The notes under the pieces: generated by a model
The model's database searches: none
Seen by the model: only the letters and a program-made list of their open reading frames with translations
What the model was told of the DNA's origin: nothing
Shown here: piece by piece, positions 38,556 through 46,833 of the stretch
How the letters are laid out: each line of letters begins with the position of its first letter
Numbering within the stretch: position 1 is the stretch's first letter
Position numbers and translations under genes: made by a program
Assembly: GCF_051521495.1 (NCBI RefSeq)
Contig: NZ_CP150355.1
Span: forward strand, 6,510,001 to 6,574,000
DNA from: Sorangium sp051521495
GTDB lineage: Bacteria; Myxococcota_A; Polyangia; Polyangiales; Polyangiaceae
DNA: 64,000 bases
Direction: 5' to 3'

Positions 38556-40389
38556 CGTGGTAAACGCCAGCCTGAAGATCGAGGCAGAGGCGCAGGCCGC
38601 TCTCCTCGAGCACCCGCATCATCGCCTTGTTGGTGAGCAGGACGTCCGCCTCGAAGCCCGAGATCCCCCGGGCTCTCGCGATCTCCGCCATCCGCCGCAT
38701 GAGCAGGGTGCCGACCCCCCTGCCCTGCCACTCGTCGCGGACGACGAAGGCGACGTCGGCCAGGTTGTTCTTCGGATCGACGTCGTACCGGGCCATCCCG
38801 ATGATGGTCTCGTGCTCCGGGCCGGCGCAGGCCACGATCGCCATGTTCTGATCGTAATCGAGGTTCACGAGCTGCTGCATCTCCTCGTGAGGGTGCTCCC
38901 GCTTGTGGCTCATGAAGCGGCGGTAAGTGCTCTCGTCCGAGAGGCGATAGAAGAGGTCCTGGAGCGCGGCCTCGTCGGAGAGCCGGACCGGCCGGCAGAG
39001 CAGCTCCTCGCCCGACCGCAGGCGCGCGGCGCGCGTCTCCTGCCAGGGGTAATCCGCGCGCGAGATGACCTGATCGACGAACACGTAGCGGCGCTGCTTG
39101 GCCGCGGCGAGGAGGTCGGCGCGGTGGTCGGGGTGGGCGATCTCGATGAGCGCGAGCGCGCGCTGCCGGATGTTCCGGCCCCAGAGATCGGCGACGCCGT
39201 GCTCCGTCACCACGTAGTGCACGTCCCCGCGGCTCGTCACGATGCCGGCGCCTTGCTCGAACGCCGGCTGGATCCGGCTGATCTTGCCGTCCTTCGCGGT
39301 GGACCGGAGCGCGATGATCGGCCTGCCGCCGCGGCTCCGCGCGGCGCCCCGGATGAAGTCGACCTGGCCCCCGATGCCGGAGAAGAAGCGGCCCATCAGC
39401 GTGTCGGCGGCGACCTGGCCGGTCAGGTCGACGGCGAGGGCCGCGTTGATGGCGACCATCCTGTCGTTCCTGGCGATCGCCAGCGGATCGTTGGTGAAGG
39501 CAGACCCGCGCATCTCGATGACGGGGTTGTCATGGGCCCAATCGTAGAGGGCGCGGCTCCCGAGGAGGAACGACGTCACGAGCTTCCCTGGCAGGAGGGT
39601 CTTCCTGCGGCTCGTGATCACGCCGCGCTCGACGAGATCCATCATGCCGTCGGAGAGCATCTCGGTGTGGACGCCGAGGTCGTTCCTGTCGCCGAGCGCG
39701 GCGAGGACGGCGTTCGGGATCTTGCCGATGCCCGTCTGGAGCGTGGCGCCGTCGGGCACGAGCGACGCCACGTGGCGGCCGATCGCGCGGTCGATCTCGT
39801 CGAGCGGCTCGGCCTCGCGCTCGGGCAGCTCGCGGTCGACCGGGATGAGGTGGGTGATCCGGTCCACGTGCAAGAACGAGTCTCCGTGGGTGCGAGGCAT
39901 TCGCGGGTTGACCTCGGCGAGGACGAGATCGGCCGCATCGACAGCGGCGCGGACGATATCGACGGAGACGCCGAGGCTGACGAAGCCGTGGGCGTCCGGG
40001 GGGCTCACCTGGATGAGGGCCACGTCGATGCGCACCCGGCGCGACAGGATCAGAGCCGGGATCTCGGAGAGGAAGACCGGCATGAAGTCGGCGCGCCCTT
40101 CGTGGATCGCCTCGCGGACGTTCTGGCCGATGAAGAACGCCGTGTGACGGAAGCGCCGCTCGAGACCGGGGCGGACGTACGGCGCGGGGCCCTCGGTCAT
40201 CAGGTGGACGATCTCGTTGTCGGCGAGGTGGTCGCCGGACTCGACCATTGCGTTCACGAGATCGCTCGGCTCTGCGGCGCCCGAGCCGACGAGGATGCGG
40301 CGCCCCCGCGGGATCACGCGGATTGCCTGCTCGGCGGTCGTGATCTTGTCGGCGAAGCGTGTTTGCCAGTCCGTGGCCGTTTGCTGCAT
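38479..40389 (-). CDS. Acetyl-CoA hydrolase/transferase fused to a GNAT acetyltransferase domain
   Basis: A 636-residue protein. Residues 1-440 are a family I CoA transferase/acetyl-CoA hydrolase: GSGAAEPSDLVNAM at the start, VPDGATLQTGIGKIPNAVL, the catalytic-Glu region GVHTEMLSDGM, and the late motif VTEHGVADLWGRN. Residues 470-610 are a GNAT N-acetyltransferase with the acetyl-CoA loop VVRDEWQGRGVGTLLM. The start is ATG 40389 behind GAGAAGG. It would exchange CoA between acetate and another acyl-CoA. The attached GNAT may acetylate this enzyme or the acetyl-CoA synthetase, which is inference. Both domains use acetyl-CoA. Confidence 0.88.
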   Translation of the reverse strand: MQQTATDWQTRFADKITTAEQAIRVIPRGRRILVGSGAAEPSDLVNAMVESGDHLADNEIVHLMTEGPAPYVRPGLERRFRHTAFFIGQNVREAIHEGRADFMPVFLSEIPALILSRRVRIDVALIQVSPPDAHGFVSLGVSVDIVRAAVDAADLVLAEVNPRMPRTHGDSFLHVDRITHLIPVDRELPEREAEPLDEIDRAIGRHVASLVPDGATLQTGIGKIPNAVLAALGDRNDLGVHTEMLSDGMMDLVERGVITSRRKTLLPGKLVTSFLLGSRALYDWAHDNPVIEMRGSAFTNDPLAIARNDRMVAINAALAVDLTGQVAADTLMGRFFSGIGGQVDFIRGAARSRGGRPIIALRSTAKDGKISRIQPAFEQGAGIVTSRGDVHYVVTEHGVADLWGRNIRQRALALIEIAHPDHRADLLAAAKQRRYVFVDQVISRADYPWQETRAARLRSGEELLCRPVRLSDEAALQDLFYRLSDESTYRRFMSHKREHPHEEMQQLVNLDYDQNMAIVACAGPEHETIIGMARYDVDPKNNLADVAFVVRDEWQGRGVGTLLMRRMAEIARARGISGFEADVLLTNKAMMRVLEESGLRLCLDLQAGVYHVTAHFDAAAAGAPATGTSSSGPRQA

Positions 40390-40693
40390 GGTGCGCCTTC
40401 TCCCGTGCTCCGCGGTTTTGGCAAGATTCAGCAAGAAGCGGTCCACCGGCCGGAGCTCGGCGCGCACGGTCGCCTCTTCATCGGGGCAAGGCGATAGACC
40501 TGATCCAGCGCGCAGCCTGCGCCACGTCGACGGCATCGGGCTCCGCCGCGCCCGAGCGCGCGCCTGCAGCGGCTGCGGGCGCGCGCAAACCGTTCGCCAG
40601 GCGGGACCGCGCGCGGCGGCTCAGACCGTCGTCGAGCCAGGGAGGCTCGGCGGGGGGATGCTCAATGACCTCGGCCAGGCATGGCGCTGGTGG
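40390..40693. other. Gap between PEP synthase and the CoA-transferase gene
   Basis: About 300 bp with no supported gene. Since PEP synthase ends here and the CoA-transferase starts here on the same strand, the gap should contain the promoter of the latter. I see no clear hairpin terminator. Confidence 0.5.
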
Positions 40694-43081
40694 TCAAGAG
40701 CTGACCCGCCGCGCCGCCGGACGGCCATCAGCGACAGCAGCTCGTCGCCGCCCTCGCGCCGCGTCGAGCAAGAGCCGCCGCTCGGCCGCCGCGATGACCT
40801 GGCGCGCCGCGGGCTCGGCGTCCGGGTTCACCGAGATCGAGGTGATGCCGAGCCGCACGAGGTGCTCGGCGAACTCGGGGCGGTTCGACGGCGCCTGGCC
40901 GCAGAGCGACGACGTGATCCCTGCCGCCCTGCACGCCTGGATGATCCGCCCGATGGCGTCGAGCACCGCCGCGTCGGACTCGTCGAACAGCTCGGCGCAC
41001 ACCGCGGAGTCGCGGTCCACCCCGAGCATGAGCTGGGTCAGATCGTTCGAGCCGATCGAGACGCCGTCGATGCCCATGCGCGCGTACTCCGGGATCCAGA
41101 ACGCGACGGAGGGCACCTCGGCCATGACCCAGCGGTGAAGCCCGCGCTGGCGGCCGAGCGGGCTCCGATCGATGAGCTCCAGGCAGGCCGCGAGCTCCCA
41201 GCGCGTGCGGACGAACGGGATCATCACATGCAGGTTCGGCGTCTCCTCGCGGACGCGGGCGAGCACGTCGAGCTCGAGCGCGAACAGCTCCGGCTCGCGG
41301 ACATACCGGTAGCAGCCGCGGTATCCGATCATCGGGTTGTCCTCGGCGGGCTCGAATTGCTCACCCCCCTTGAGCCCGCGAAACTCGTTGGTGCGGAAAT
41401 CGTACGTCCGGTAGATGACCGGGCGGGGCTCGAAGGCGCGGGTGATGCGGAGCAGCGCGGCCGACATTTTCTGGAGGAACTCGTCGCGGCCGCCGGACGC
41501 GATCAGGGCCTTCGGGTGCACGCCGCCGAGCGCGTCGAGCAGCATGAACTCGGCCCGGAGCAGCCCCACGCCGTCTACGGGCAACGCGGCCACCTCCTCG
41601 GCGCGCTCGGCGATCGCCAGGTTCACGTAGAGCCGCGTGCCGAGGACCGCCGGCGAAGGCGCACGCGAGCTGACGGCGCCAACGGCGGTCGGCCCGCGCT
41701 CGGCCGGCGCCTCGGCCTTCGCGGCGGGCCCGGCTCCCGCATCCGCGGACGCCCCGTCCGGAGCGGCCCCGGGCGCCTCGGCGGCGGCCCGGGCCCCTTC
41801 GAGGACCTTGCCGTGCGCGCCGTCGACGGTGACGGTCTCGCCGTCCCGCAGGGTCCGCGTGGCGGCGCGCGTGCCCACGACACAGGGGATGCGGAGCTCG
41901 CGGCTGACGATCGCGGCGTGGCAGGTCATCCCGCCGCTGTCCGTGACGAGGGCCGCCGCGCGCCGGATGGCGGGCACCCAGTCGGGCGACGTCATCGGCG
42001 CCACGAGGACCTCGCCGGCCTTCAGCCGTTGCCCCTCCTCCGGCGAGCGGAGCACACGCACCGTCCCGGAGGCCGTACCCGGGGACGCGCCGAGCCCCGA
42101 GACGAGGAGCTCTCCAGGGGCGGGGTGCGGCGCGCCCAGCGTGGTGATCGGGCGGGTTTGCACCAGGTACGTCGCCCCCCCTTCGACGGCCCACTCGATG
42201 TCCTGGGGGGCGTCGTAATGCTCTTCGACCTGCAGCGCGAGGCGCGCGAGCTCGAGCACCTCGTCGTCCTTGAGCACGCGCCGCGCGCCCTCGTCCTCCG
42301 GCAGATCCACGCGCTGCTCTCCGCCGTCCGGCGCGCGCACCAGCTTGAACGCCTTGTGGCCGACGCGCGCCTCCAGGAGCCGCGGCCCGCGCTTCGCGAC
42401 CGTGTACGTGTCCGGCTCGACCTGCCCGCCGACCACGACCTCGCCGAGCCCGAACGCCGCCTCGATGACGAGGCGTGACGTGTCCTTCGTGGCGGGATCC
42501 GCGGTGAAGATGACGCCGGAGCGCTCGGAGCTCACCATGCGCTGCACGACGACCGCCAGGGCGGGCTCTTCCGTCAGGCGCTGGGATTTCCGATAGCTGA
42601 CCACGCGCTCGCCGAAGGCGGAGGCCCAGCAGTCGCGCACGCGATCCAGCAACGCTTGCTCGCCGGTCACGTCGGTGTACGTCTCGTGCATGCCGGCGAA
42701 CGAGGTCGAGGCCGAGTCCTCCGAGGTGGCGGACGATCGGACGGCCACGATGGCGTCGAGCCCCAGCCTCCGGTAGGCGTCGACGATCTCCGCCTGGATC
42801 TCTGCCGGGAGCGGCGCGGCCCGGACGAGGCGCCGCAGCGCGACGCAGGTCGCGCGCAGCGCGGCCGGGTCGCTCGGATCGGCCTCGGTGAAGAGCTCGA
42901 CGAGCTGCTTTCGCACGCCCGCGGCGTCCATCGCCGCGAGGTACGCGTCCGCGGTGATGACGAAGCCAGGAGGCACGGGCAGGCCGGCGCGCGTGAGCTC
43001 CCCGAGGTTGCTGCCTTTTCCGCCGGCGGACGCGACATCCGCGCGAGACAATGAATCGAACCAGAGGACGTGCGCGGTCAC
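40694..43081 (-). CDS. ppsA: Phosphoenolpyruvate synthase
   Basis: A 795-residue PEP synthase (pyruvate + ATP to PEP + AMP + Pi). The N-terminal ATP-grasp-type domain has GGKGSNLGELTRAGLPVPPG and AVRSSATSEDSASTSFAGMHETY. The swivelling domain holds the catalytic His in TDSGGMTCHAAIVSREL, and the C-terminal barrel has GYRGCYRY, FVRTRWEL and GSNDLTQLMLGVDRDS, ending near CGQAPSNRPEF. Between the His domain and the barrel is an unusually long Ala/Pro/Gly linker of about 50 residues. Divergent from the hydrogenase operon across 340 bp. It allows gluconeogenesis from pyruvate, acetate or lactate. Confidence 0.92.
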   Translation of the reverse strand: MTAHVLWFDSLSRADVASAGGKGSNLGELTRAGLPVPPGFVITADAYLAAMDAAGVRKQLVELFTEADPSDPAALRATCVALRRLVRAAPLPAEIQAEIVDAYRRLGLDAIVAVRSSATSEDSASTSFAGMHETYTDVTGEQALLDRVRDCWASAFGERVVSYRKSQRLTEEPALAVVVQRMVSSERSGVIFTADPATKDTSRLVIEAAFGLGEVVVGGQVEPDTYTVAKRGPRLLEARVGHKAFKLVRAPDGGEQRVDLPEDEGARRVLKDDEVLELARLALQVEEHYDAPQDIEWAVEGGATYLVQTRPITTLGAPHPAPGELLVSGLGASPGTASGTVRVLRSPEEGQRLKAGEVLVAPMTSPDWVPAIRRAAALVTDSGGMTCHAAIVSRELRIPCVVGTRAATRTLRDGETVTVDGAHGKVLEGARAAAEAPGAAPDGASADAGAGPAAKAEAPAERGPTAVGAVSSRAPSPAVLGTRLYVNLAIAERAEEVAALPVDGVGLLRAEFMLLDALGGVHPKALIASGGRDEFLQKMSAALLRITRAFEPRPVIYRTYDFRTNEFRGLKGGEQFEPAEDNPMIGYRGCYRYVREPELFALELDVLARVREETPNLHVMIPFVRTRWELAACLELIDRSPLGRQRGLHRWVMAEVPSVAFWIPEYARMGIDGVSIGSNDLTQLMLGVDRDSAVCAELFDESDAAVLDAIGRIIQACRAAGITSSLCGQAPSNRPEFAEHLVRLGITSISVNPDAEPAARQVIAAAERRLLLDAARGRRRAAVADGRPAARRVSS

Positions 43082-43421
43082 CGTGTCTCCTCATCGAGAT
43101 CTGGATGCCTCCGCTCGGCGCTACTGCGCCGGCGGTCCGCGCGGCATCGGAGCAACAACCGGACCCAGCGCCGCCATCCCCGGCTGGCTCACGGGCTCCC
43201 GATCCGCGCCGGCACACGTCGTGCTCAAACGGCTCGGAGGATGCGCGAGCTGCCAGAGGACCGTCCATCCAGTGCACATCGGGAGCTGTCGCGCCTGAGC
43301 CCTGCGCGGTCGCGGATCGCTCGCGCTGGCGGCGCGGGGCGGATGTGATGGAAGCGCGGGACGGCGGTCGCTCGTACCGGTGCGAGGTACCGCCGCGCTC
43401 GCCACGGGCTGGGGGGCCACG
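43082..43421. other. Divergent promoter region between PEP synthase and the hydrogenase operon
   Basis: No gene is seen. It must contain promoters for two energy-metabolism units. A possible sigma-54-type element lies at 43211-43224 and is annotated separately. Confidence 0.6.
43211..43224 (+). promoter_or_regulatory. Candidate sigma-54 (-24/-12) promoter for the hydrogenase operon
   Basis: The sequence GGCACACGTCGTGC has GG and GC separated by exactly ten bases and keeps the GGCAC half of the consensus; the -12 half is TGC. It lies about 200 bp before the first hydrogenase gene and points the right way. In DNA this GC-rich a chance match is quite possible, and no activator site was recognised. 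Confidence 0.25.
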
Positions 43422-44654
43422 ATGAGCTGTGAACCGGTCTGCTTCCGCCCTGGTGATCGCGCGGTGCTCGGCCGGCCGGGGATCGCGGCGCTCCTCCAGG
43501 GCCTGCGCGAGGACGGGTACCGGCTCATCGGTCCCACGCTGCGCGGCGGGGCCATCGTGTACGACGAGATCCAGGGCGCGGAGGAGCTCCCTGCCGGCTG
43601 GACCGAGCAGCAGGAGGCCGGCCGTTACCGGCTCTCGAGGCGCGCGGACGACGCGGTGTTCGGTTATGCGGTCGGGCCGCGGTCGCTCAAGCACCTCCTG
43701 TTCGTGCCCCGGCTCCGCCTCGTGCAGCTCAGGCGGCGCGGCGGCTCCATCGCGCGGACCGACGAGGCCGAGGCGCCTCCGCGCCTCGCCGTCCTCGGCG
43801 CGCGGCCGTGCGATCTCGCCGCGGTCGACGTGCAGGACCGCGTCTTCGCCGACGGCCCGCATCCGGATCCCGACTACGTGGCGCGCCGCAGGAGCCTGTT
43901 CGTCATCGCGGTGCAGTGCGGGCAGGCCGGCGGGACGTGCTTCTGTGTGTCGATGCGCACGGGGCCGCGCGCAGAGCGTGGCTTCGACCTCGCGCTGACC
44001 GAGCTCCTCGACGATGGCCACCGTTTCTTCGTCGAGGTGGGCAGCGACGCCGGCGCTTCCTTGCTCGCTCGCGCTGGCGCTTCCAGAGCGGGCGAGGACG
44101 ACGCCCGCGCGGCCTTCGAGGTCTCGCGCCGCACGGCGACCCAGATGGGCAGGAAGCTCGATACAGACGGCATCAAGGAGCTCTTCTATCGAAACCTCGA
44201 GCACCCTCGCTGGGATGACGTGGCCGAGCGCTGCCTCGGATGCACGAACTGCACGCTCGCGTGCCCGACGTGCTTCTGCAGCACGATCGAGGACGCGACA
44301 GACCTCCCGGTCGACGTGGGTCGGGACTCCGCGTACGCGGGTCCCTCCGTCGACGTGGGTCGGGACTCCGCGTACGCGGGTCCCTCCGCCGTGGCCGAGC
44401 GCTTCCGGCGCTGGGACTCGTGCTTCTCCCTCGACCACTCGTACCTGCACGGCGGCAGCGTCCGCGCCTCGCTCCGGGCCCGCTACAGGCAATGGCTCAC
44501 GCACAAGCTGGCCACGTGGATCGATCAGTTCGGCACGTCCGGCTGCGTCGGCTGCGGCCGGTGCATCACGTGGTGCCCCGTCGGGATCGACATCACCGAA
44601 GAGGCGGCCGCCATCCGGGCCGGAGACGGCGCCGTCGACGCCGGGACGGGGTAG
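43422..44654 (+). CDS. hydB: Group 3b [NiFe]-hydrogenase beta subunit (two [4Fe-4S], HydB/AsrA-like)
   Basis: A 410-residue electron-transfer subunit of an NAD(P)-linked cytoplasmic hydrogenase (sulfhydrogenase type). Two iron-sulfur motifs are visible: CLGCTNCTLACPTCFC (about residue 275) and CVGCGRCITWCPVGID (about 375), and the N-terminal half has GARPCDLAAVDVQDRVF. The start is ATG 43422. Between the two motifs lies an in-frame exact tandem duplication of 39 bp coding for two identical VDVGRDSAYAGPS units, absent from the usual family pattern. It is the first gene of an operon running to 53751. Confidence 0.88.
   Translation: MSCEPVCFRPGDRAVLGRPGIAALLQGLREDGYRLIGPTLRGGAIVYDEIQGAEELPAGWTEQQEAGRYRLSRRADDAVFGYAVGPRSLKHLLFVPRLRLVQLRRRGGSIARTDEAEAPPRLAVLGARPCDLAAVDVQDRVFADGPHPDPDYVARRRSLFVIAVQCGQAGGTCFCVSMRTGPRAERGFDLALTELLDDGHRFFVEVGSDAGASLLARAGASRAGEDDARAAFEVSRRTATQMGRKLDTDGIKELFYRNLEHPRWDDVAERCLGCTNCTLACPTCFCSTIEDATDLPVDVGRDSAYAGPSVDVGRDSAYAGPSAVAERFRRWDSCFSLDHSYLHGGSVRASLRARYRQWLTHKLATWIDQFGTSGCVGCGRCITWCPVGIDITEEAAAIRAGDGAVDAGTG
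44310..44387 (+). repeat. Exact 39-bp tandem duplication with palindromic core inside hydB
   Basis: Two identical 39-bp units (44310-44348 and 44349-44387) lie head to tail in the coding sequence. Each contains the perfect palindrome CCGCGTACGCGG flanked by GGGAC and GTCCC, so it can fold into a stem. The unit is a multiple of three and keeps the frame. Confidence 0.95.
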
Positions 44655-44660
44655 GCGCCG

Positions 44661-45128
44661 ATGAAGACGGAGGAGCTCCTCCCCATTCTCGGAGCCCACC
44701 CGTTCCTGGACGGGCTCCCGGCCGCGCACCTCGCGCGCCTGGCCGAGGGCGCCTTTGCGCGGAGCTTCCCGGAGGGGGCGTTCCTCCTCCGGGAGGGAGG
44801 CGAGGCTGATGCGCTCTACCTGCTCGCGCAGGGGCGTGTGACGCTCGAGATCCACCGCCCCGGCCGCGACCCTGTGCAGGTCGAGAGCCTTTCGGGCGGG
44901 GACATCCTGGGCCTGCACTGGCTCTTCCCGCCGCGGCGATGGGTGCTCGACGCGCGGGCGATCACGCCGGTCCGCTCGATCGGGCTCGACGCGGCGCACG
45001 TGCGCGCATGCTCGGATGCCGATCCCGCGCTCGGGTACGCCGTGTCCCTGCGCCTCCTGCGGCAGCTCTACGCGCGGCTGGAGCGCGTGCGGCTGCAGCG
45101 GCTCGACGTCTACAGGGCCGAGCCATGA
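44661..45128 (+). CDS. Cyclic-nucleotide-binding domain protein in the hydrogenase operon
   Basis: A 155-residue single cNMP-binding (Crp-type) beta-barrel domain without the DNA-binding helix-turn-helix. Typical segments are PFLDGLPAAHLARLAEGAF, EGAFLLREGGEADALYLLAQGRVTL, and the binding-cassette-like GGDILGLHWLFPPRRW. The place of the usual Arg-Ser in the phosphate cassette is taken by other residues, so ligand binding is doubtful. Seven bases separate it from hydB, and it overlaps hydG by four. It probably docks on the hydrogenase as a regulatory subunit, which is inference from position. Confidence 0.82.
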   Translation: MKTEELLPILGAHPFLDGLPAAHLARLAEGAFARSFPEGAFLLREGGEADALYLLAQGRVTLEIHRPGRDPVQVESLSGGDILGLHWLFPPRRWVLDARAITPVRSIGLDAAHVRACSDADPALGYAVSLRLLRQLYARLERVRLQRLDVYRAEP

Positions 45129-46051
45129 CCTTCGTGCCGCGGGACATCCCGCTGCCCTTCGCGCCGGACGTCGCGATCCCCAGGAGCTCCGGCGCACCGC
45201 TTGGGGCTGCGGATCGCCTGCCGGCGCCAAACCCCTGGGCGCCGGAGCCGGCCCGCGTGCAGCGCGTCCACCGCGAGACGGCGACGACCTTCACGGCGAC
45301 GATCGACCTGCCGGGCCGCCCGGGCGGCCTCGTCTTCGCGCCCGGCCAGTTCAACATGCTCTACGCCTTCGGGGTCGGCGAGGTCGCGATCTCGATCAGC
45401 GGCGATCCCGCGCGGCCCGATCGGCTCCTGCACACGATCCGCGAGGTCGGCCCGGTCACGCGCGCGCTCGGGCGCCTCCGCGCGGGCATGGCGCTCGGGC
45501 TGCGCGGCCCGTTCGGGAGCCCGTGGCCCGTCGACGGGGCGCGCGGCGCGGACGTGCTGCTCCTCGCCGGCGGGCTCGGGATGGCGCCGCTGCGGCCGGC
45601 GCTCTGCCACATCCTCCGGCACCGGGCCGCCTATGGCCGCGTCGCGCTGCTCTACGGCGCCCGCGGGCCCGAGGACCTGCTCTACCGCAGGGAGCTCGAT
45701 CGCTGGAGCCGTCGCGCGGACCTGCAGGTGCTCGTGACCGTGGATCGCGCAGGGCCCGGGTGGCGCGGGCACGTCGGGGTCGTGCCGGCCCTCCTGCGCC
45801 TCGCCGACTTCGATCCGGGCCGCGCGATCGCGTTCGTCTGCGGGCCGGAGGTGATGATGCGCTTCACGGAGCGCGAGCTCGAGCGCCGCGGCGTCCCCGG
45901 CGAGCGCGTCCACGCCTCGCTGGAGCGGAACATGAAGTGCGCGGTGGGGATCTGCGGCCGGTGCCAGCTCGGGCCGAGCTTCGTCTGCAAGGACGGCCCC
46001 GTGCTCCGCTACGACCGCGTGGGACCGCTGCTCGCGGTCCGGGAGCTGTGA
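45125..46051 (+). CDS. hydG: Group 3b [NiFe]-hydrogenase gamma subunit (FAD/NAD(P) reductase)
   Basis: A 308-residue flavin reductase subunit passing electrons between NAD(P)H and the iron-sulfur chain. The FAD-binding barrel includes PGQFNMLYAFGVGEVAISIS, the NAD(P) domain has LLAGGLGMAPLRPAL and ALLYGARGPEDLLYR, and the C-terminal [2Fe-2S] motif is CAVGICGRCQLGPSFVC. Its N-terminal linker (residues 24-35) contains DNA resembling the 34-bp repeat found in other genes of this operon. ATG 45125 overlaps the previous stop. Confidence 0.9.
   Translation: MTFVPRDIPLPFAPDVAIPRSSGAPLGAADRLPAPNPWAPEPARVQRVHRETATTFTATIDLPGRPGGLVFAPGQFNMLYAFGVGEVAISISGDPARPDRLLHTIREVGPVTRALGRLRAGMALGLRGPFGSPWPVDGARGADVLLLAGGLGMAPLRPALCHILRHRAAYGRVALLYGARGPEDLLYRRELDRWSRRADLQVLVTVDRAGPGWRGHVGVVPALLRLADFDPGRAIAFVCGPEVMMRFTERELERRGVPGERVHASLERNMKCAVGICGRCQLGPSFVCKDGPVLRYDRVGPLLAVREL
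45196..45229 (+). repeat. Possible diverged fifth copy of the 34-bp intragenic repeat, in hydG
   Basis: Aligned without gaps to the exact repeat at 46844-46877, about 28 of 34 bases agree, including GGGGCT and TCGCCTG. It is read in a different frame from the plus-strand copies and lies in a variable N-terminal linker. Chance similarity in GC-rich sequence is not excluded. Confidence 0.45.
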
Positions 46052-46833
46052 GCGCCATGGCGCGCCGCGCGAAGCCGAAGCTCGCCGTGTGGAAGTTCGC
46101 CTCGTGCGACGGCTGTCAGCTCAGCGTCCTCGACCTCGAGGACGAGCTCCTGTCGCTCGCCGCCGCGATCGACATCGCCTACTTCAAGGAGGCCACGAGC
46201 CTCGAGCGCGCGGGGCCGTTCGACCTGTCGCTGGTCGAGGGGTCGATCACGACGCCCGCCGACGCCGAGCGGATCCGCGAGGTCCGGCGGCTGTCGAAGG
46301 CGCTCGTCACGATCGGCGCCTGCGCCACGGCCGGGGGCATCCAGGCGCTGCGCAACTTCGCGAATGTGCGTGAGTTTCTGTCGATTGTGTACGCCTCGCC
46401 CGCGTACATCGAGACCCTCGCCACCTCCACGGCGATCGCCGACCACGTCCCCGTCGACTTCGAGCTGCGCGGCTGCCCGGTGAACAAGCGCCAGCTCCTG
46501 GAGGTGATCAGCGCCTTTCTCCACGGGCGCCGGCCCGATGTCGCGAGCCACAGCGTCTGCGTCGAGTGCAAGAGCCGCGGCAACGTGTGCGTGATGGTGA
46601 CCGGGACGCCTTGCCTCGGCCCTGTGACGCACGCGGGCTGCGGCGCGCTCTGCCCGACCTACCAGCGCGGCTGCTACGGCTGCTTCGGGCCCATGGAGGC
46701 GCCGAACATGGAGTCGCTCTCGCGCGCGTTCCGGGCGGCGGGCGTGCCGGAGCGCGACCTCGTGCGGCTCCACCGCACCTTCAACGCGAACGCCCCGGCG
46801 TTCCGCGCGGAGAGCGAGCGGCATGAGCGCTGA
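46048..46833 (+). CDS. hydD: Group 3b [NiFe]-hydrogenase small (delta) subunit
   Basis: A 261-residue small subunit carrying the iron-sulfur relay. The proximal cluster cysteines appear in FASCDGCQLSVLDLE, IGACATAGGIQ and FELRGCPVNKRQ, and further clusters are expected from CVECKSRGNVC, TPCLGPVTHAGCGALC and GCYGCFGP. No Tat signal is present, so the enzyme stays in the cytoplasm, as expected for group 3. The GTG at 46048 overlaps the previous stop; the in-frame ATG at 46057 is an alternative start. It overlaps the large subunit gene by 11 bases. Confidence 0.92.
   Translation: MSAMARRAKPKLAVWKFASCDGCQLSVLDLEDELLSLAAAIDIAYFKEATSLERAGPFDLSLVEGSITTPADAERIREVRRLSKALVTIGACATAGGIQALRNFANVREFLSIVYASPAYIETLATSTAIADHVPVDFELRGCPVNKRQLLEVISAFLHGRRPDVASHSVCVECKSRGNVCVMVTGTPCLGPVTHAGCGALCPTYQRGCYGCFGPMEAPNMESLSRAFRAAGVPERDLVRLHRTFNANAPAFRAESERHER

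Noticed and set aside
41361..45230. A 1289-codon open frame on the minus strand across PEP synthase and the hydrogenase start
   Set aside because: It lies out of frame in PEP synthase and antisense to hydB and the following genes, all strongly supported by motifs. Such long empty frames are expected at this GC content.
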